This document shows positions 30,192 through 41,995 of a stretch of 64,000 nt of DNA, piece after piece. Positions within the stretch are counted from its first letter, which is position 1. Each line of letters opens with the position of its first letter. Origin of the DNA: Agelaius tricolor (taxonomy: Eukaryota; Chordata; Aves; Passeriformes; Icteridae); assembly GCA_023055355.1 (NCBI GenBank), contig JALJCS010000056.1, forward strand, positions 2,108,001-2,172,000. The letters are read 5' to 3'. The translations under genes and the position numbers were made by a program. The notes under the pieces were generated by a model that was not told the DNA's origin, did not search any database, and saw nothing but the letters and a program-made list of their open reading frames with translations.

Positions 30192-30209
30192 TGGCGTCCC
30201 TGGGTGGGC
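30192..30209 (+). promoter_or_regulatory. P4 primer-binding site
   Basis: TGGCGTCCCTGGGTGGGC, 2 nt after the LTR. The tRNA was not assigned; it differs from the Lys-type site of P2, P3 and P6. Confidence 0.65.
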
Positions 30210-30620
30210 ACCAGCACCGGTGGGCACCCGGCGGCGACCCGGGGGCAGCTCGGCAGCGACCGGCGATCCAGCAGAGTCCAGCAGCCTTCGCTGAGCCACG
30301 GTGAGCTCTGCTGTGCACCTCTTGCACAGGGGCAGCCTTGAAGCACCGAGTGGGCAGCTCCCGAGTTGGACTCATTCCCAGGAGAGCCTGATAACTCCTT
30401 GGGAAAACAGCCAGAAAGCAGCCAGGAGACTCTGAAAACGCAGCAGCCACAGAGGACATCGCACTCCACCTCAGCCGAAGAAAGTTCATAGCAGAACAGC
30501 CCGGATCGGAATCGGAAAGGCGCCTCCGGATCCATCTCCTGTGACCTGCAGGCCAGAGACCAGGAGCCTCCGGACTGCTCTGACGACAGGAATTCAGTGA
30601 GAAGGTCAAGAATTAAGAAC
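30210..30620 (+). other. P4 leader
   Basis: Untranslated leader between primer-binding site and gag ATG. No gene seen. Confidence 0.7.
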
Positions 30621-31763
30621 ATGGGGGGTACACTTTCCCAGGAACAAATAGAAATTCTGTCCGACCTACAAGGCGTGGCAGACACACACACTAAGGGGAT
30701 CCCAAAGAAAAAGCTTAGAGAATTATTGCTGTGGGTGCGGTGTAATTACCCGTACTCCGAAACAAGGTTGTTATTTGAAGTAGGCTTTTGGCAAGAAGTT
30801 AACAGACATCTATATTTTCTAGCCATCAATGAGGATAAAACAGCCTTAAAATTGCTGTCCTCAGCAAGAATTATGTTAGAGGCGACCTTGACTCAATTTA
30901 GGGGGTCAGCCAGGCAACAAGTTGTTGCAGGTCCCAAAGGGGCGGAGGGACCAGAGCAAGGTTCCAAGCAGAAATTGGCTCTGATCTCAATTAGCCCGGG
31001 GGAAAAGGTGCCCGAGAAAAGGGTACAAGGGGAAATGTCATTGCCCTCAGTCCCACCATCCCGAAAACCCAAGGGAACCCTAAAGCACCCTGAAACCACA
31101 GAGAGTGCAGGGGCCTCAGACACCGACTCAGACACTGATGATACCATTCCTCTTCCTGATGAAATAAAGTTTTCTCCCAGCGACATCGAGGAGACAGGTC
31201 ACCCTTCCGGAGTGTACCGTCCCGATTCGCAGGAATCAGGGGGGGAGGAGGTGGAAAACGTGGCGGAGTCAGGGAGGGGGGTTCAAAGGGAACAAGCGGG
31301 GAGGGGGGATGCGCTCTCTCGAGGCAGGCGCGGCGGCGCGGAAGCGGCGGCGGCCGGCGGGGGGGGCGGGGAGGCAATGGGAGACACGGGTTTCCATGCG
31401 GCTCTTGCGAGCGCAACGCCGAGAGCGACAGTCGCCTCTGGAGCTGTGCCAAAGACGCGCCGGTCGAGCAAGGCTCAGGGAATGGCCGGGGAGACCTCTC
31501 AAACCAGCGCGGGAGCGTCAGACACGGGCGGCAAGGGCGGAGCAGCTGCAGAGCTCCGGAGAGCTGCTGTGAAGGGACGCAGGAGACGCGCGGTGGTGAC
31601 GCCAGACCCGGAAGTCTGGACCCGGAGATCGGCTCGAATCGCTGCGAGAAAGGGGACACCCGCGGGGGGGGGGGGGGGGGGGGGGGGGGGGGCTGCGCAC
31701 TTCGGCGGGGGGTGTGGATACAGCGTCAGAGGAGGAGGAGAGAGGGGCAGGAACAGACGATAG
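30621..31763 (+). pseudogene. gag: P4 gag, matrix and linker only
   Basis: ATG at 30621 with an MGGTLS start (myristoylation type). Residues 1-100 resemble a retroviral matrix domain (a L-R-E-L-L-L-W-V-R block, then a F-W-Q-E-V-N-R block). The rest is an acidic S/T/E-rich region followed by a G/A/R-rich region. A run of 29 G (31664-31692) shifts the frame; acidic coding sequence continues in another frame to 32088. No capsid or zinc knuckle. Confidence 0.7.
31664..31692. repeat. G29 homopolymer in P4 gag
   Basis: 29 consecutive G on the plus strand. Its length decides whether the two gag frames are joined, and such runs are error-prone in assembly. Confidence 0.9.
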
Positions 31764-32049
31764 GGAGGAGACTTCGGAGGTGGAGCGGGACGGAGACAGT
31801 GACGTCAGTACAGGGGAGGCAGAGGGCGTCCCCGAAGGCACGCATGTGCGGGAAGTGCCGGCGGAGCGAGGTCGGGGGCGGGTCCAATCCTCTGTGACGT
31901 CTGGGGCGAAAAGAAGGGGCCACACTCGGGGTTCGGCATCCCGGGGCTCCATCCCCTCTCCGAGACCGATGCCTCTAGCCTCAAACCCTATGGTTCAAAC
32001 CCTTTCCACTCAAAAGAAACGCTCAAGTACTCAACCCTCAATGCCAGCT

Positions 32050-33329
32050 CAGTCAGTCAGCCGAAACAAAATGTTTGGGAAACGTTAGCCCAGGCAGCAA
32101 ATTTAGAAAGTATCTGCCTGACACATTCGAAACCAGGGAAACCATTCACGGCATGCATGGTTGGGTTGCCAGTGGGCGAATGGCCAATTCCAGGGCATCC
32201 TCCAATGGAGATTTCACAGGTCATCAAAGATCCTGTGAATGAATGGTGTGCGTGGACACATCTTTTACCTGTAGCTTCTACTGAACCGCAGGAATTGGAG
32301 ATTTTTGGGTCCACAACAATGGAGCTATGCATGAAATTTGAAAATTCGAATGTGTCAAGGACAAACAATAGCATTGATGTCACACCAAATCATGAATATT
32401 ATAGAAACGCATCAGCTTGGTGCAATCACACTGTGACGACAGCCAAAGGATCAATCCAGGTCCCAGTGCAATTGCCACGTGGGTTGTTTTTAATTTGTGG
32501 GGACAGAATTTGGCACGGCATTCCTGCAAATGCCAAGGGAGGTCCATGCAGCATTGGGAGGATTTCAATGTTGTCACCAGATTTGAAAGTGTTGAGAGAG
32601 CAAAAACACAAAGAGAAAAGGTCCTTGCAACATTACAGTGCAGACTGTGATGATGAAGTATACACCTGGGACAAGGCAAGGAGAATTGCGGCAGCAATTT
32701 TCTCACCTCAGACAGCGTCGGGGGTGGCCTTGACTCAACTGGACCACATGGGTTGTTGGTTGAGCAAGCATGCTCAATCAGTCTCTCTCGCTTTGAGTGA
32801 CATGTTAAAAGATGTAAGCAGTGTGAGAGAGGCAACTCTTCAAAATAGAGCAGCAATCAATTATCTATTGCTCGCTCATGGACATGGATGTGAAGAGTTT
32901 GAGGGAATGTGCTGCATGAATCTCTCAGATCATTCGAGATCAATTCATGAAAGCATTCAAAATATAAAAGACAGTATAAAGAAACTAGGCGAGATCACTG
33001 GGTCATGGATTGATGATGTGGCGGGATTTTTTGATCTTTCTCCCTTATGGAGAGGGTTTTTAAAAATGGGATTTTATATTTTAATAATACTCTTAGTCCT
33101 CATGCTCATCGTCCCATGCATCTTTTTGTGTGTGAGACGTGTCATGAGTCAAGTTGCCAAAGAAGTCTTCTTGGTGCAAACAGAAGGGGGAGATGTGGGA
33201 TCTCAGCACATCGTTCCCGATGTCCAGAGATGCCAGGAGAACCCTTGGGGGTCTCGAAAACCCTGGAATGTTGCCAAGAGTGTTTGGTGGCTTGATTTTG
33301 ATCCATCCACAGAAGTAACAAGAGTCTGA
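32050..33329 (+). CDS. env: P4 envelope protein, N-terminally truncated
   Basis: A single long frame. Homology to P6 Env begins near 32066 (N-V-W-E-T-L-A), upstream of the first ATG at 32157, so the start is missing or supplied by splicing; no signal peptide is visible. The surface subunit is short. A basic K-E-K-R site separates it from the transmembrane subunit, which has a L-Q-N-R-A-A-I immunosuppressive-type segment, the CX6CC motif (C-E-E-F-E-G-M-C-C) and a membrane anchor at about 33061-33130. The frame passes through the polypurine tract and ends at TGA 33327-33329, inside the 3' LTR, so about 45 tail residues are encoded by LTR sequence. The type of transmembrane subunit is that of alpha/gammaretroviruses. 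Confidence 0.82.
33182..33193 (+). promoter_or_regulatory. P4 polypurine tract
   Basis: AGAAGGGGGAGA directly before the 3' LTR, inside the env frame. Confidence 0.85.
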
Positions 33330-33813
33330 GGACAAGAGAATCACTTTAGAGTACAAGGTGTAAAAGAGACACATTTAGAGGGTGAGATATAGACTTTAAG
33401 GTTTTTGGTACAGGGGGGTTATGGAGACAAGATGGAGGGATCAGGGCGTGTCTTGTCCTTCTTCTTTCTTCTTCTTGTCCTCCATCTCCTGTGATGATGT
33501 TGGCACTTAGAGATTGGTTTATGGTGAAGGTGCACTTGCTAACATGGGCGAAAAGCATTGGGAAATAAAGGTAAATATTGTATACGTAGGTTTTAGTATA
33601 AAAAGACATGACCGCCCCGTGGGTGGTCAGAGAGTGCCTGTGACTGCTTGCAGATCAGACCTCTGTTGGGCAGACAGAAAAATTTTGTAGATAAGAAATA
33701 ATAAACAACCTGAAGACCGAAAAACTGAATAGTCCAGACTCGTCCTTTGCATCGCGCCCACCAAAGAACCACTCTACCCGTGTCGGGGCAGAGACAGACA
33801 GCCGGACCCGACA
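33194..33813 (+). repeat. P4 3' LTR
   Basis: 620 bp, matches 29570-30189 with three differences seen; followed by GTTGCC. Confidence 0.93.
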
Positions 33814-34310
33814 GTTGCCTTGCAGTAACCTTGTACCCCAGGTAGATTACCTTCTGTTTCACTACTTGTGCCTTTTTCTTTAGTACTCTGTATCCTTGGA
33901 GTCCTAGGAAATTTGAAAGGCTTCTTCCTTCTTCCTGTGGAGTTTCTAAGGACTCTGAATCTTTGTAAGTTGTTTTCCAAACAGAGTGGGGGAATCTATG
34001 AAGCCTTGAGGCACATGGGCCATGTGAGCTTGATTTTGTGCCCGCTTTTAGGGCTTTCCCATTTGAATGCAAAAATTTTCTGGCTGGCTTCGTGGATAGG
34101 GAGGCAAAACCAAGCATCTTTCAGATCTAAAACAGTAAACCAGGTTAGTTCATCTGTTAAACAAGTTAGTAAAATATATGAAATTGCTACCACAGGATAT
34201 AAATTTTTTGTTATCTTATTGACAGCCCTCAATCCAGTGCTATCAATTATTGGTCTGATTTCTTCCCTATCTTCTTTTTCAGGGGGTACTGCTTAATTTT
34301 CACTGATTGT
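33814..34310 (-). pseudogene. pol: Class I ERV reverse transcriptase, N-terminal part
   Basis: Continues 28381-29569 on the far side of P4: the splice of the two flanks across one GTTGCC restores an in-register reading of the connection. Further upstream in sense come L-G-L-Q-G-Y-R-V, V-L-D-L-K-D-A-W-F (first catalytic aspartate region) and F-A-F-K-W-E. Broken by several stops; the YxDD region falls in a decayed stretch and was not found. Confidence 0.8.
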
Positions 34311-34529
34311 GCCCCTTCTTTAAACTTGATTACTATGAGGGGGCGTTCTTTGCCCTCCCTGGTACACCAGAGGCCCATACCCCCAAAAATACTTGTCCTA
34401 ATATCTCTTTACTAATGTCCTTCTTAATTTCAATGGCTGTTAATGTTAAGCCAAACACCTTTATATACTTTTGATCATTTACCTCCAGAATAACCTCCCC
34501 ATTTTAGAATGTTTAGCGAATTGGGCTTA

Positions 34530-34700
34530 TACAAAAACTTGTAAATACCCTATTGTTACTTTAAAGATTTGCAAAAGTATGCCTTCTCAGACTGGCCAGT
34601 TGTTCCCCACACTACAACATAATCATTCTCCACAGGTACTAAAGCTTTATTTAAAACTGAATATATTGCCCCTGTATCAACCAAAATTCCACCCTTTTCC
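34530..34700 (-). pseudogene. pro: Class I ERV protease fragment
   Basis: The minus strand encodes an aspartic protease active site, L-V-D-T-G-A, at about 34667-34682, followed by V-L-N-K-A-L. Order and spacing to reverse transcriptase are as expected for a gammaretrovirus-like pol. Confidence 0.72.
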
Positions 34701-36506
34701 TTTCTTCTGGTCTCACTGCCTCTCACAGAGGGATCTGTTACCTCCTAGTTATGGATGAAATTGAACTGCCAGGAGGGGGATGGGTGCAAATGGGTATACC
34801 TTTGGAGCCTGAGTCCTCTTCCCTTTTGGGGAGGTCCTCCTTCTCCTCCCTTAGCTTAGGAGGAGCTTTTAACAAATCATATGTACTCGTTTTGTGAGTT
34901 GTAATCGCTTTGCATTTCATCATGATAAACTTTGTCTGATTTCATACATTGCTGTCTTACACTGCATGCTGAACAACGCTTTTGATTTGCCTTCTCTTTG
35001 CTTTGTTTTCTTTTTCAAGAGCTAACACCAGTAGGTCAGAGGGAGCTCTGAACCCAGTTACTCTGCCTTCTGATTCTTTAAGGCAAAAACATATCGGCAT
35101 ATGAGACCTCATCTTATTTGCTTTCCCATTTTAAAACAGCATTAACTGCAATAAGGTATTATAAATCTTTTTATTTTCCGAGCCGCCCCTACTGGCGGCT
35201 TTCTCCCAGTGAGCCCCTCCCAAAGGGGCTAGTTCGGGAACCTCTTTGATCTGGTTAGTTCTCATTATCTCCTTCTCCTCATACTATCTTGCTTCTACCC
35301 ATGTCTCACAGTGTCTTTTCTCAGTTTTTCTTCTTGTGCAATCTAATTAAACCATTGTTTCCACTGACACTCACTTTACTGCCTAGCAGAAGGCTGTGCC
35401 TGTTACAGCAAAAACTCTGATATGCCCACAATCACAGACCCCCCCCCCCCCCCCCCCCCCCGCATCTCAAATTCATGAGAGTCAGGGCTTAAGTTGCTGT
35501 GGGAGGATAATTCCTGGAATTCCTTTAATTTGCTTTACCACAGTTAAACATAAATCACCATACTAGTTCTGCGTAAAATGCTGCACTTGTTGCAAACAAA
35601 ATCCTAAAATCTCCACAAACACAACCCTACAATTCCGAGAATCAAATTACCACCATGCGGGGGAGGAAACACACAAACTCACCAGGAAAGGGGGTATCTC
35701 TCAAAGTGCCCACTTTTCTCAGCACAACACAGCACACAACACTTCAGCACTGACCAACATCAGCTTTCTCTGGTCCTCACACACTCTGAACACAATCAAA
35801 ATAACAGCACACAGTAAAATTCCAGGGATCAAGTCCAAACTACTAGGACAGAGGAACCTCTTGAGTTCATCTAGCCACGGGTAAAATGTGCACAATTTTC
35901 ACAAATCACCACCTTTAAACACAGTAAATGTCCTCACCCATTTTTCTCCATTTATTCCACTTCTCCGCTGGGCGCTCCCTGCCCCCACAGCCTTCCCCAG
36001 CCAGCGCCTCAGAACTCCCCCCCGCACTGTAAGTATACTCTCTTGCTCTCTTTTATACACCACACACTCGCACGATTGCAAACACATTAACATTAAGCAC
36101 ACAATGCATTAACCATACAATGTCCGGACACCACAAACACACACATGGGTTCACTCGACCCACCCTCCAGGGTTGCTGGCAGTTCACTCTATCGAACAAT
36201 GAACCCCTGTTTCTAATCCAGCCTCTCTATTAGCCGGGCTGCCTGCAGGTACAGGAGCAAGGCTGCGCATTCAGATGTCTCTGAGTGACTTACTCAGCAG
36301 TCCTATCTCTCTCTCACCCCCCAGGGCCCTCCCTTGATATACATACCGTATCCTCCACACACCAGCAGGTCCTTGTCTGTCTCCGCAGGAGGCAAGCTGA
36401 GACAAGTGGAGCTCCTCCGGAAAAATCCCAGGGCATGCCTCAGGAGGTCCATCTTCCCCTCCACTCCTGCGAGGACAGAGACAGTCTCCTGCCTGGCTCT
36501 CTAAAA
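34701..36506 (-). other. gag: Decayed gag/leader region of the class I ERV
   Basis: By position this should hold gag and leader. No capsid homology or clear zinc knuckle was recognised; short frames only. A C-run of 23 bases sits at 35439-35461. Several stretches are C/A-rich. Confidence 0.4.
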
Positions 36507-36985
36507 TGATTTGGGGAAGCAAACAAACTCCACAACTTTTGTGAAAGCTGTAAAGCTGGTATGTTTATTACAGCACTGGATGCATGTGGGAATTGTTCCC
36601 CTTAAAATGACATGTGGGCCTCTGAGAGCTACAGATCCTTTTTTATCTCCCTCTCAAAAACATATGCATGCAATTTTGCAATAGGTTCATACATATTCAT
36701 TCTACTGATTTTGCGTGACATTTGCCACTAATTTTTTTCTTTATCAGAAAGAATTCCTGGGTCATTTTGCCCTGCTTTCTGCAGCGGCCTCTCTGTCTGT
36801 TTCAGAGTTCAAGGGGCCCCCCTCCCTTATCTCTGTCCTTCAGCTGAAGCAGTTTCTTCGAGCATAGGCTTTTTGCGAGAACAGGCAGTCAAACTAAACA
36901 GCTATGTTTGCAAGCTAAAGACTTAATTCAAAGATGTACATTTCACCTAAATCCAAATAGATTTCTACTCTGGAAAATTTCCACT
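36507..36985 (-). mobile_element. LTR, minus orientation, same family as 51693-61452
   Basis: Begins TGATTTGGGGAA followed by an ACTCCACAACTT block and a GTTTATTAC block, matching the left end of the LTR at 51693. The right border and TSD could not be fixed. It lies between the class I ERV and the next minus-strand ERV and may be the 5' LTR of the former. Confidence 0.6.
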
Positions 36986-36989
36986 CTGT

Positions 36990-37998
36990 CTCACTACTGT
37001 ATGTGGACATTCGGCAACGCCTTCGTCTCCAGGCAGAACTGGTCTGGTTTTGAGGAGGTCTTGTGTTTGACTCAGGGGAATTCTTGTCAGTGTTTGTGGG
37101 AGTAGTGTTTGAAGTGCCTAGGTATGGTTTTATGTTTTTTCCTGGGTACCATCTTGGGCCAGATGGTAGTAGAACACACACATACCCTCTTCCCCAAGTA
37201 ATCAACTGTAAAGGCCCAAAAAATTGATGTGTTTCTGGGTCCTTCACTAGCACAGGTGGTTTCTCAGTGAGCTTTGCTTGGGTGGTATTTGCAAAGCAGT
37301 GAAGTACTGGGGGGTCAGGCTCCGATGTTGTACAATTTAGAAAGTTGATGATGTAGAAAGCCTTGCAAAGTCTTTCAACTGGAGATATGATTTTTGTTTC
37401 TCTTCGCTGCTGATTTAGGACTCTTTTGAGGGTTTGACGTGTCCTCTCTACAGTGGATTGTCCTGTAGGATTTGCAGGTATGCCTTTCTTGTGTTCTATT
37501 CCCCGCTCACTGAAGAACTCTTTTAACTTATGAGAGGTATAGGCAGGTCCATTATCTGTTTAAATCTCCTTTAGTACTCCCAGGGTAGCGAAGGCAAGGA
37601 AGAAGTGCTTAATGGTGTGCTGTGTAGTCTCTCCTGGATGAGCTGATGCAAATACTGCTCTAGAAAATGTATTGATCAATGCGTGCACATATTTTGACCT
37701 TCCAAAAGGTGGGAAGTGAGCTACATCTGTCTGCCACAGCTGGCAGCTGTTCAGGCCTCGGGGATTGACTCCTGTCCTCATAGACGGTGTCTGGTAGTTT
37801 TTGCAGTTTGGGCATGTGGCGACAATAGCTTTTGCTTGATCTTTCAAGAGCTTGAACATTCTTATAAGGGCAGGTAGATTTTGATGATAAAATGCATGTG
37901 AAAACTTTGCCTGGGCAAAGATGTTAGGGACATTAGCAGTCTCTATTGCCATGGCAAATGCGTCTGTTTTCCTGTTCCCTTCTGTGATGATACCTGGG
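36990..37998 (-). pseudogene. pol: Minus-strand betaretrovirus-like ERV: integrase
   Basis: In sense: the end of RNase H (E-G-N-R-K-T-D-A), the HHCC zinc-binding domain (H-A-F-Y-H and C-P-N-C), a W-Q-T-D-V first aspartate, then a TAA (37558-37560) directly before T-D-N-G-P, then G-Q-S-T-V-E-R (glutamate) and a C-terminal domain with T-W-G-R-G-Y-V-C and a W-R-R-R-R tail. Frame changes separate the parts. Interrupted at 37998 by P5 and continued at 44723. Confidence 0.87.
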
Positions 37999-38713
37999 TG
38001 TGGTAGATGGTTTTTCTGTTGTAATCTTAAGGTCTTCCTTATTGTGAGTTTATAGTGGTTTGTTCCATGTACCCTGTTCGGTTTCCCCAATGGTTTTGCC
38101 CTGAAATTGTTTACTACTATTTTCCCGCCTAATCTTATGTCAGTCCCCATGTCAATCTCCCTTCCACCTCCCTGATTTCCAGACCCTTCCCTGCCAATGC
38201 TGGAAGTACTGCCCTTTTCCCTTGTTCATCAAATGTAACCCCACCCCTTTCTCTAGAACCTTCCTTGTCTATCACCCTTCCCTCGAAGTTCCATTGGTGT
38301 GCCAAGCCTGATCCCCTCCCATGTTATCCCCTATGGATTACCTAGAATCTGATCCCCGACCTAGGTTCCTCCCCTGCTGTTCTACTATTGGTTATCCTCC
38401 CCTAGTACCCTCCCCTGTTCTTAAGTTGCTGTTACCCTGTTGGAACTTTGTCAATTGTCTTTGGACTTTCTCGGAGATTAAACCCTCTTGAGAACTTATA
38501 CAAGTGGCCCCTCTCGTCTCCTTTGTTCTGGCTTCCTCGATTTGGGATTCCTATCAGCAGCCACACAGAGCAGCTTTGCTGCCTCTGGGAGTTAGGCAGC
38601 TGTGCTCTACTGCCCCCCAGACCGACCCAAGGGGCAGATAGGGGGCAGCCACTCTTGACACGGGCCAGGAGGTGGGGGCTAGCCAGAGGATCACCAAGTG
38701 ACTGCCCGTGTCA
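37999..38713 (+). repeat. P5 5' LTR
   Basis: Starts TGTGGTAGATGG at the TSD and ends GCCCGTGTCA. An ATTAAA signal (about 38478) is the likely polyadenylation signal. No second copy in the window. Confidence 0.75.
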
Positions 38714-38715
38714 GC

Positions 38716-38734
38716 TAGCACACCAACGTGGGGC
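38716..38734 (+). promoter_or_regulatory. P5 primer-binding site, degenerate
   Basis: TAGCACACCAACGTGGGGC, a decayed tRNA-Lys type site 2 nt after the LTR; the second half is intact. Confidence 0.65.
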
Positions 38735-39139
38735 CCCTCCCCCACTGGAAGGAACCCATCGGACAGGCTGTCCCCTGGGCAGGAGTGCCTCAGAGTGGTG
38801 AAGTTTTTGGTGGCATCAGTGCCTCTGTGTGAGCACGCTGCGTTTTTGCCAGTGGTGCTCCCAGGGGAAGAAGAGAAAATCCTTCTCCAGGTTCCTGGGA
38901 GGACCTCTTCTGGAACCAGAGACCTTCCTTGCAGTTTTCCTGTTCCAGGAATCATCGGATTGGTGAGTACTCTTGTGGCTGGGTCAGACCTGACCAGGTG
39001 TGAGAGTCTGTCTGAATTTTCCCTCATCTGCCTCACGATCGTCATTGGGGGACCACTGAAGAGAAGACCCCCCCCTGTCTAAAATCTCTGGCTCTGAAGG
39101 AGAAAGTTACACACACCAAAGGCCCTGAGTCCTGAGAGC
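38735..39139 (+). other. P5 leader with splice donor
   Basis: The sequence GGATTGGTGAGTACTC near 38956-38971 matches the leader donor of P2 and P6. No coding sequence. Confidence 0.6.
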
Positions 39140-39910
39140 ACAGGCCTAAGTTATTGTTTTCACAGGTGTTGTTTGCTGTATGCTACACTGAGCCCAATGA
39201 GAAGGGGGCACCGTGCCCTTTTTGCAACAATAGCCTTGGAAGCTGTCCCACCTCTTGGCCTGGCTGACTTCTCCTGAGTTCAGGTGGTCTCCCACAGAAG
39301 ACCCTTGCCTGTTTTACAACCACTGTGACAGACAGACTGAGATGTAAGGAGCCTCTCCATCAAGGACTGAGACATGAAACCCCTATGTGAAAAGGCCCCT
39401 CTCCTCCTTCCAAGGACTGGGACTGAAACCCCTAACCCGAGGGAGGTATGTAGGGGGAGGCAAGCTGACCAAACCAAGATGTTTGCCTGCAGGTTGTGAC
39501 CACTGGACCAAGAAAACAATGGCTCTCGTTTACTGCTGAGAACATGGACTACCTGTTACATCTATTCCTTATTGTATGTTTCCCCCCCCCCTCACAATTC
39601 TCAATAGAATTATCATAATAAAAACCTCTGAGTTATCTAGAGATTTTGAGATCTCCCCAACATAACAGGTGGATCCTCAGCTGGACTGGACCAAAGGACT
39701 TCTTCTCTACGTTTGGTAGCTACATCCCCCCCCGCCTTCTCTCTGTCTTTCTCTTTCTCTCCCTTAATCCCTCTATCGCATTTTGCTGTGGTCATTCAAT
39801 AAAGGTGCATTTGTTTTGATTATTACTGCAAATCCCCTGTGCTGTGTTGGTTTTTTGCACCCCGAGATCACCCCCAGGAACCATCACAAGCCCCGTTTGT
39901 AAGGATGGAT
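39140..39910 (+). mobile_element. LTR-like insert in the P5 leader
   Basis: Unlike the leaders of related proviruses, this stretch holds two sets of polyadenylation signals (ATAATAAAAAC near 39617, CAATAAAGG near 39798) and LTR-like composition. Ends and TSD not resolved. Confidence 0.4.
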
Positions 39911-40074
39911 CGTGACACCAGGGACTCAGGTGTTGGGTGGCTGCATTCCTGGGGTAGGGGACACACAGCGCGCAGTGTGAGCATTCCACCCCCGGCAATC
40001 TCCTGGGCCCTTTCCCTTTTGTTCTTCTTGTTTTAACTCCAGGGAGAGGGTGGAGGTAGTGCTAGGTAGACAGG

Positions 40075-41995
40075 ATGGGCACTTGTCTGTCTACTCAGCA
40101 GCGAGAGGTTTTTACCCAAGTTGCAGGAACCCTGCGGGAGGGGGGAGTGAAGTTTTCAAAGGGTGTTTTAAAGAGATTTGTGAGATGGCTGTTTTTTAAC
40201 TTCCCAAAAGTCACCCCCTAAGATGTACAAAAATTTGAGTTCTGGAAAGCTGTGGGTGGGAGACTCACTGAGATAAAAAAAAAGGGGTGACCCTTCTGTA
40301 AAAGATGGATTCATGCAATTATTTCTGTTAATGTGGGATTTAGTCAAAGATCAAGAGAAGGAAGCTAAAAAGCAATCATCAAGTTTGTCCCCAGTTCTCC
40401 CTAAATTCCCTTCTTCCCCTCCCTCTTCTCCTACTCCCTTGTCCCCTACACCGGGTGGGTTGGGGGGAGCAACCGGTCCAAAGGCGCAGGGTTGCCACCA
40501 TCTCCCTGGCTCCCCACTACCCCCTCGGTACCCTCTCCCTGACAGTGTTGGCCACACTGTCAGGAACCTCTCCCTAATCCCTCAATCCACCCCAATTTTC
40601 CCAGTTCAAAATCCCAACCCGAGTTCTCAAGATGGGTCCTCTTTTTATTGTAAGGTTGTAAGGAAGGAGCACAAACTGGCGGTCGCCACATGGTGTGGCC
40701 CCCCACTTGTGTTTCTTCTTCCCATAATCACTTTCTCCCTCTGCCCTCCCAATTACCTCATCCCTTCCAGCCGCCCCTCGACTCGTCCCTTCCCTCAGAC
40801 CCCTCCCCTTCCTTTGAGGCAATTAATCTGGCTTCTCCCACAGTCCCACCTACTGCTCCTCCCCTCATTACATCATCAACAGTCCCCACCTCCTCAGTTG
40901 TCTCCACCCAAGTATCCACCCCAACTTCTGCCCAGGTCTCCACCCCTCAGCCCCTAAGCTCCGCCCACCAACTTCCTGTTTCTCATGGTCTAACTTCCGG
41001 TTCCCACAATGTCATGGGAACTGGAAGTGGGACACCTGAAAAACCAGAAGACACAGAAAACAATGATTCCTTTTTTGCTGCCCCAGTCATCTATGATGCG
41101 AGGGGGAAGCATCCTAGATGGGAAACTGTCTCGTATCAAAACATTAAGGAACTCTGCAGAGCCCAAAAAGAATTTGGCCGCAAAAGTGAGTTTTTTAGAA
41201 GCCTTTTAACAGCCACGTTCACCTCTAACACACTGGTCCGTGCTGATTTAAAGCGACTGTTTATGTGCCTGCTCCCCCATCAGAATACAAATTATGGGAA
41301 AGAACGTGGAAAAGATTACTCGGGGACCTCCTTCCACAGCTCCTGCAAGTTCCTGAATGTGCCACCCACGCAGATGAGGATGAAATCACTTTAGACCATC
41401 TCGTCGGTGAGGGTGACTGGGAACAAGTGAGGAAACAAGCAGGGGGAATTCCTAAAAGGGTGTTAGACCAGATCAAAGAAATTGCAGAGAAAGCCTTCCA
41501 GATTATGCCCTCAAAAGAGCCCATTCAACCATATATATCATTAAAGCAGTCTTTTGCAGAGCCTTTCATAGATTTCGTAGACTGAGTACATGCAGCTGTC
41601 GAAAAAAAGGTAGAAGATCTGAATGTACAAGAAGAACTGATTCTAGAGGTTTCTTCAAGCAACGCAAACAAGGCCTGCTGAAAGGTCATCCTGGCACTTC
41701 CATCAACTCCGCCACTGACCTTGGACTTGCTAATTGAGGAGTGTACTAAGAATGCAATGGTAGGGGTGGAAGACCTTCCAAGGAGACCTGCAGTGCAGGA
41801 AAGGGCGGCAGCTCCAGAGTCCGTCCCACGAGAGAATTAACTGCCAAGGAGAAAATGCTTCCAGTGTCATCAAGAGGGACACTTTATGCACTAGTGTCCT
41901 TTCTTAGGAAAGGCACCTCCAAGAAGGGGAGGAGGAGGAGGAAGGGAAGTTACACAACAAAAAAAACCAAAGTCAAGAGTGCAGATCTGCCCCGT
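40075..41995 (+). pseudogene. gag: P5 gag, broken
   Basis: ATG at 40075 (MGTCLS) and matrix homology to P2/P6; a TAA at codon 49 (40219-40221), a proline-rich linker (40313-40957), capsid start in another frame (to about 41300) and capsid continuing (41265-41585) with a homology region near 41550 (Q-S-F-A-E-P-F-I-D-F-V). A zinc knuckle C-F-Q-C-x4-H has a stop just before its last cysteine (about 41855-41895). Confidence 0.85.

Larger units (their letters stand above)
29570..33813 (+). mobile_element. Provirus P4: young gag-env ERV without pol
   Basis: 4,244 bp with two 620-bp LTRs and a perfect 6-bp TSD, GTTGCC (29564-29569 and 33814-33819). The LTRs differ at only three positions by eye, the youngest insertion in the window. 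It holds a partial gag directly followed by an env-like gene; protease, reverse transcriptase and integrase are missing altogether. It is therefore non-autonomous. It interrupts a minus-strand class I pol gene. Confidence 0.93.

Noticed and set aside
31518..31952. Minus-strand frames across the P4 gag region
   Set aside because: Complement of S/E/G-rich coding sequence; no homology.
35439..35461. C23 run as a functional element
   Set aside because: Simple homopolymer in decayed ERV sequence with no coding or structural context.
39140..39910. A precisely bounded solo LTR in the P5 leader
   Set aside because: Polyadenylation signals are present, but no start/end pair with matching flanks was found, so only an approximate insert is reported.
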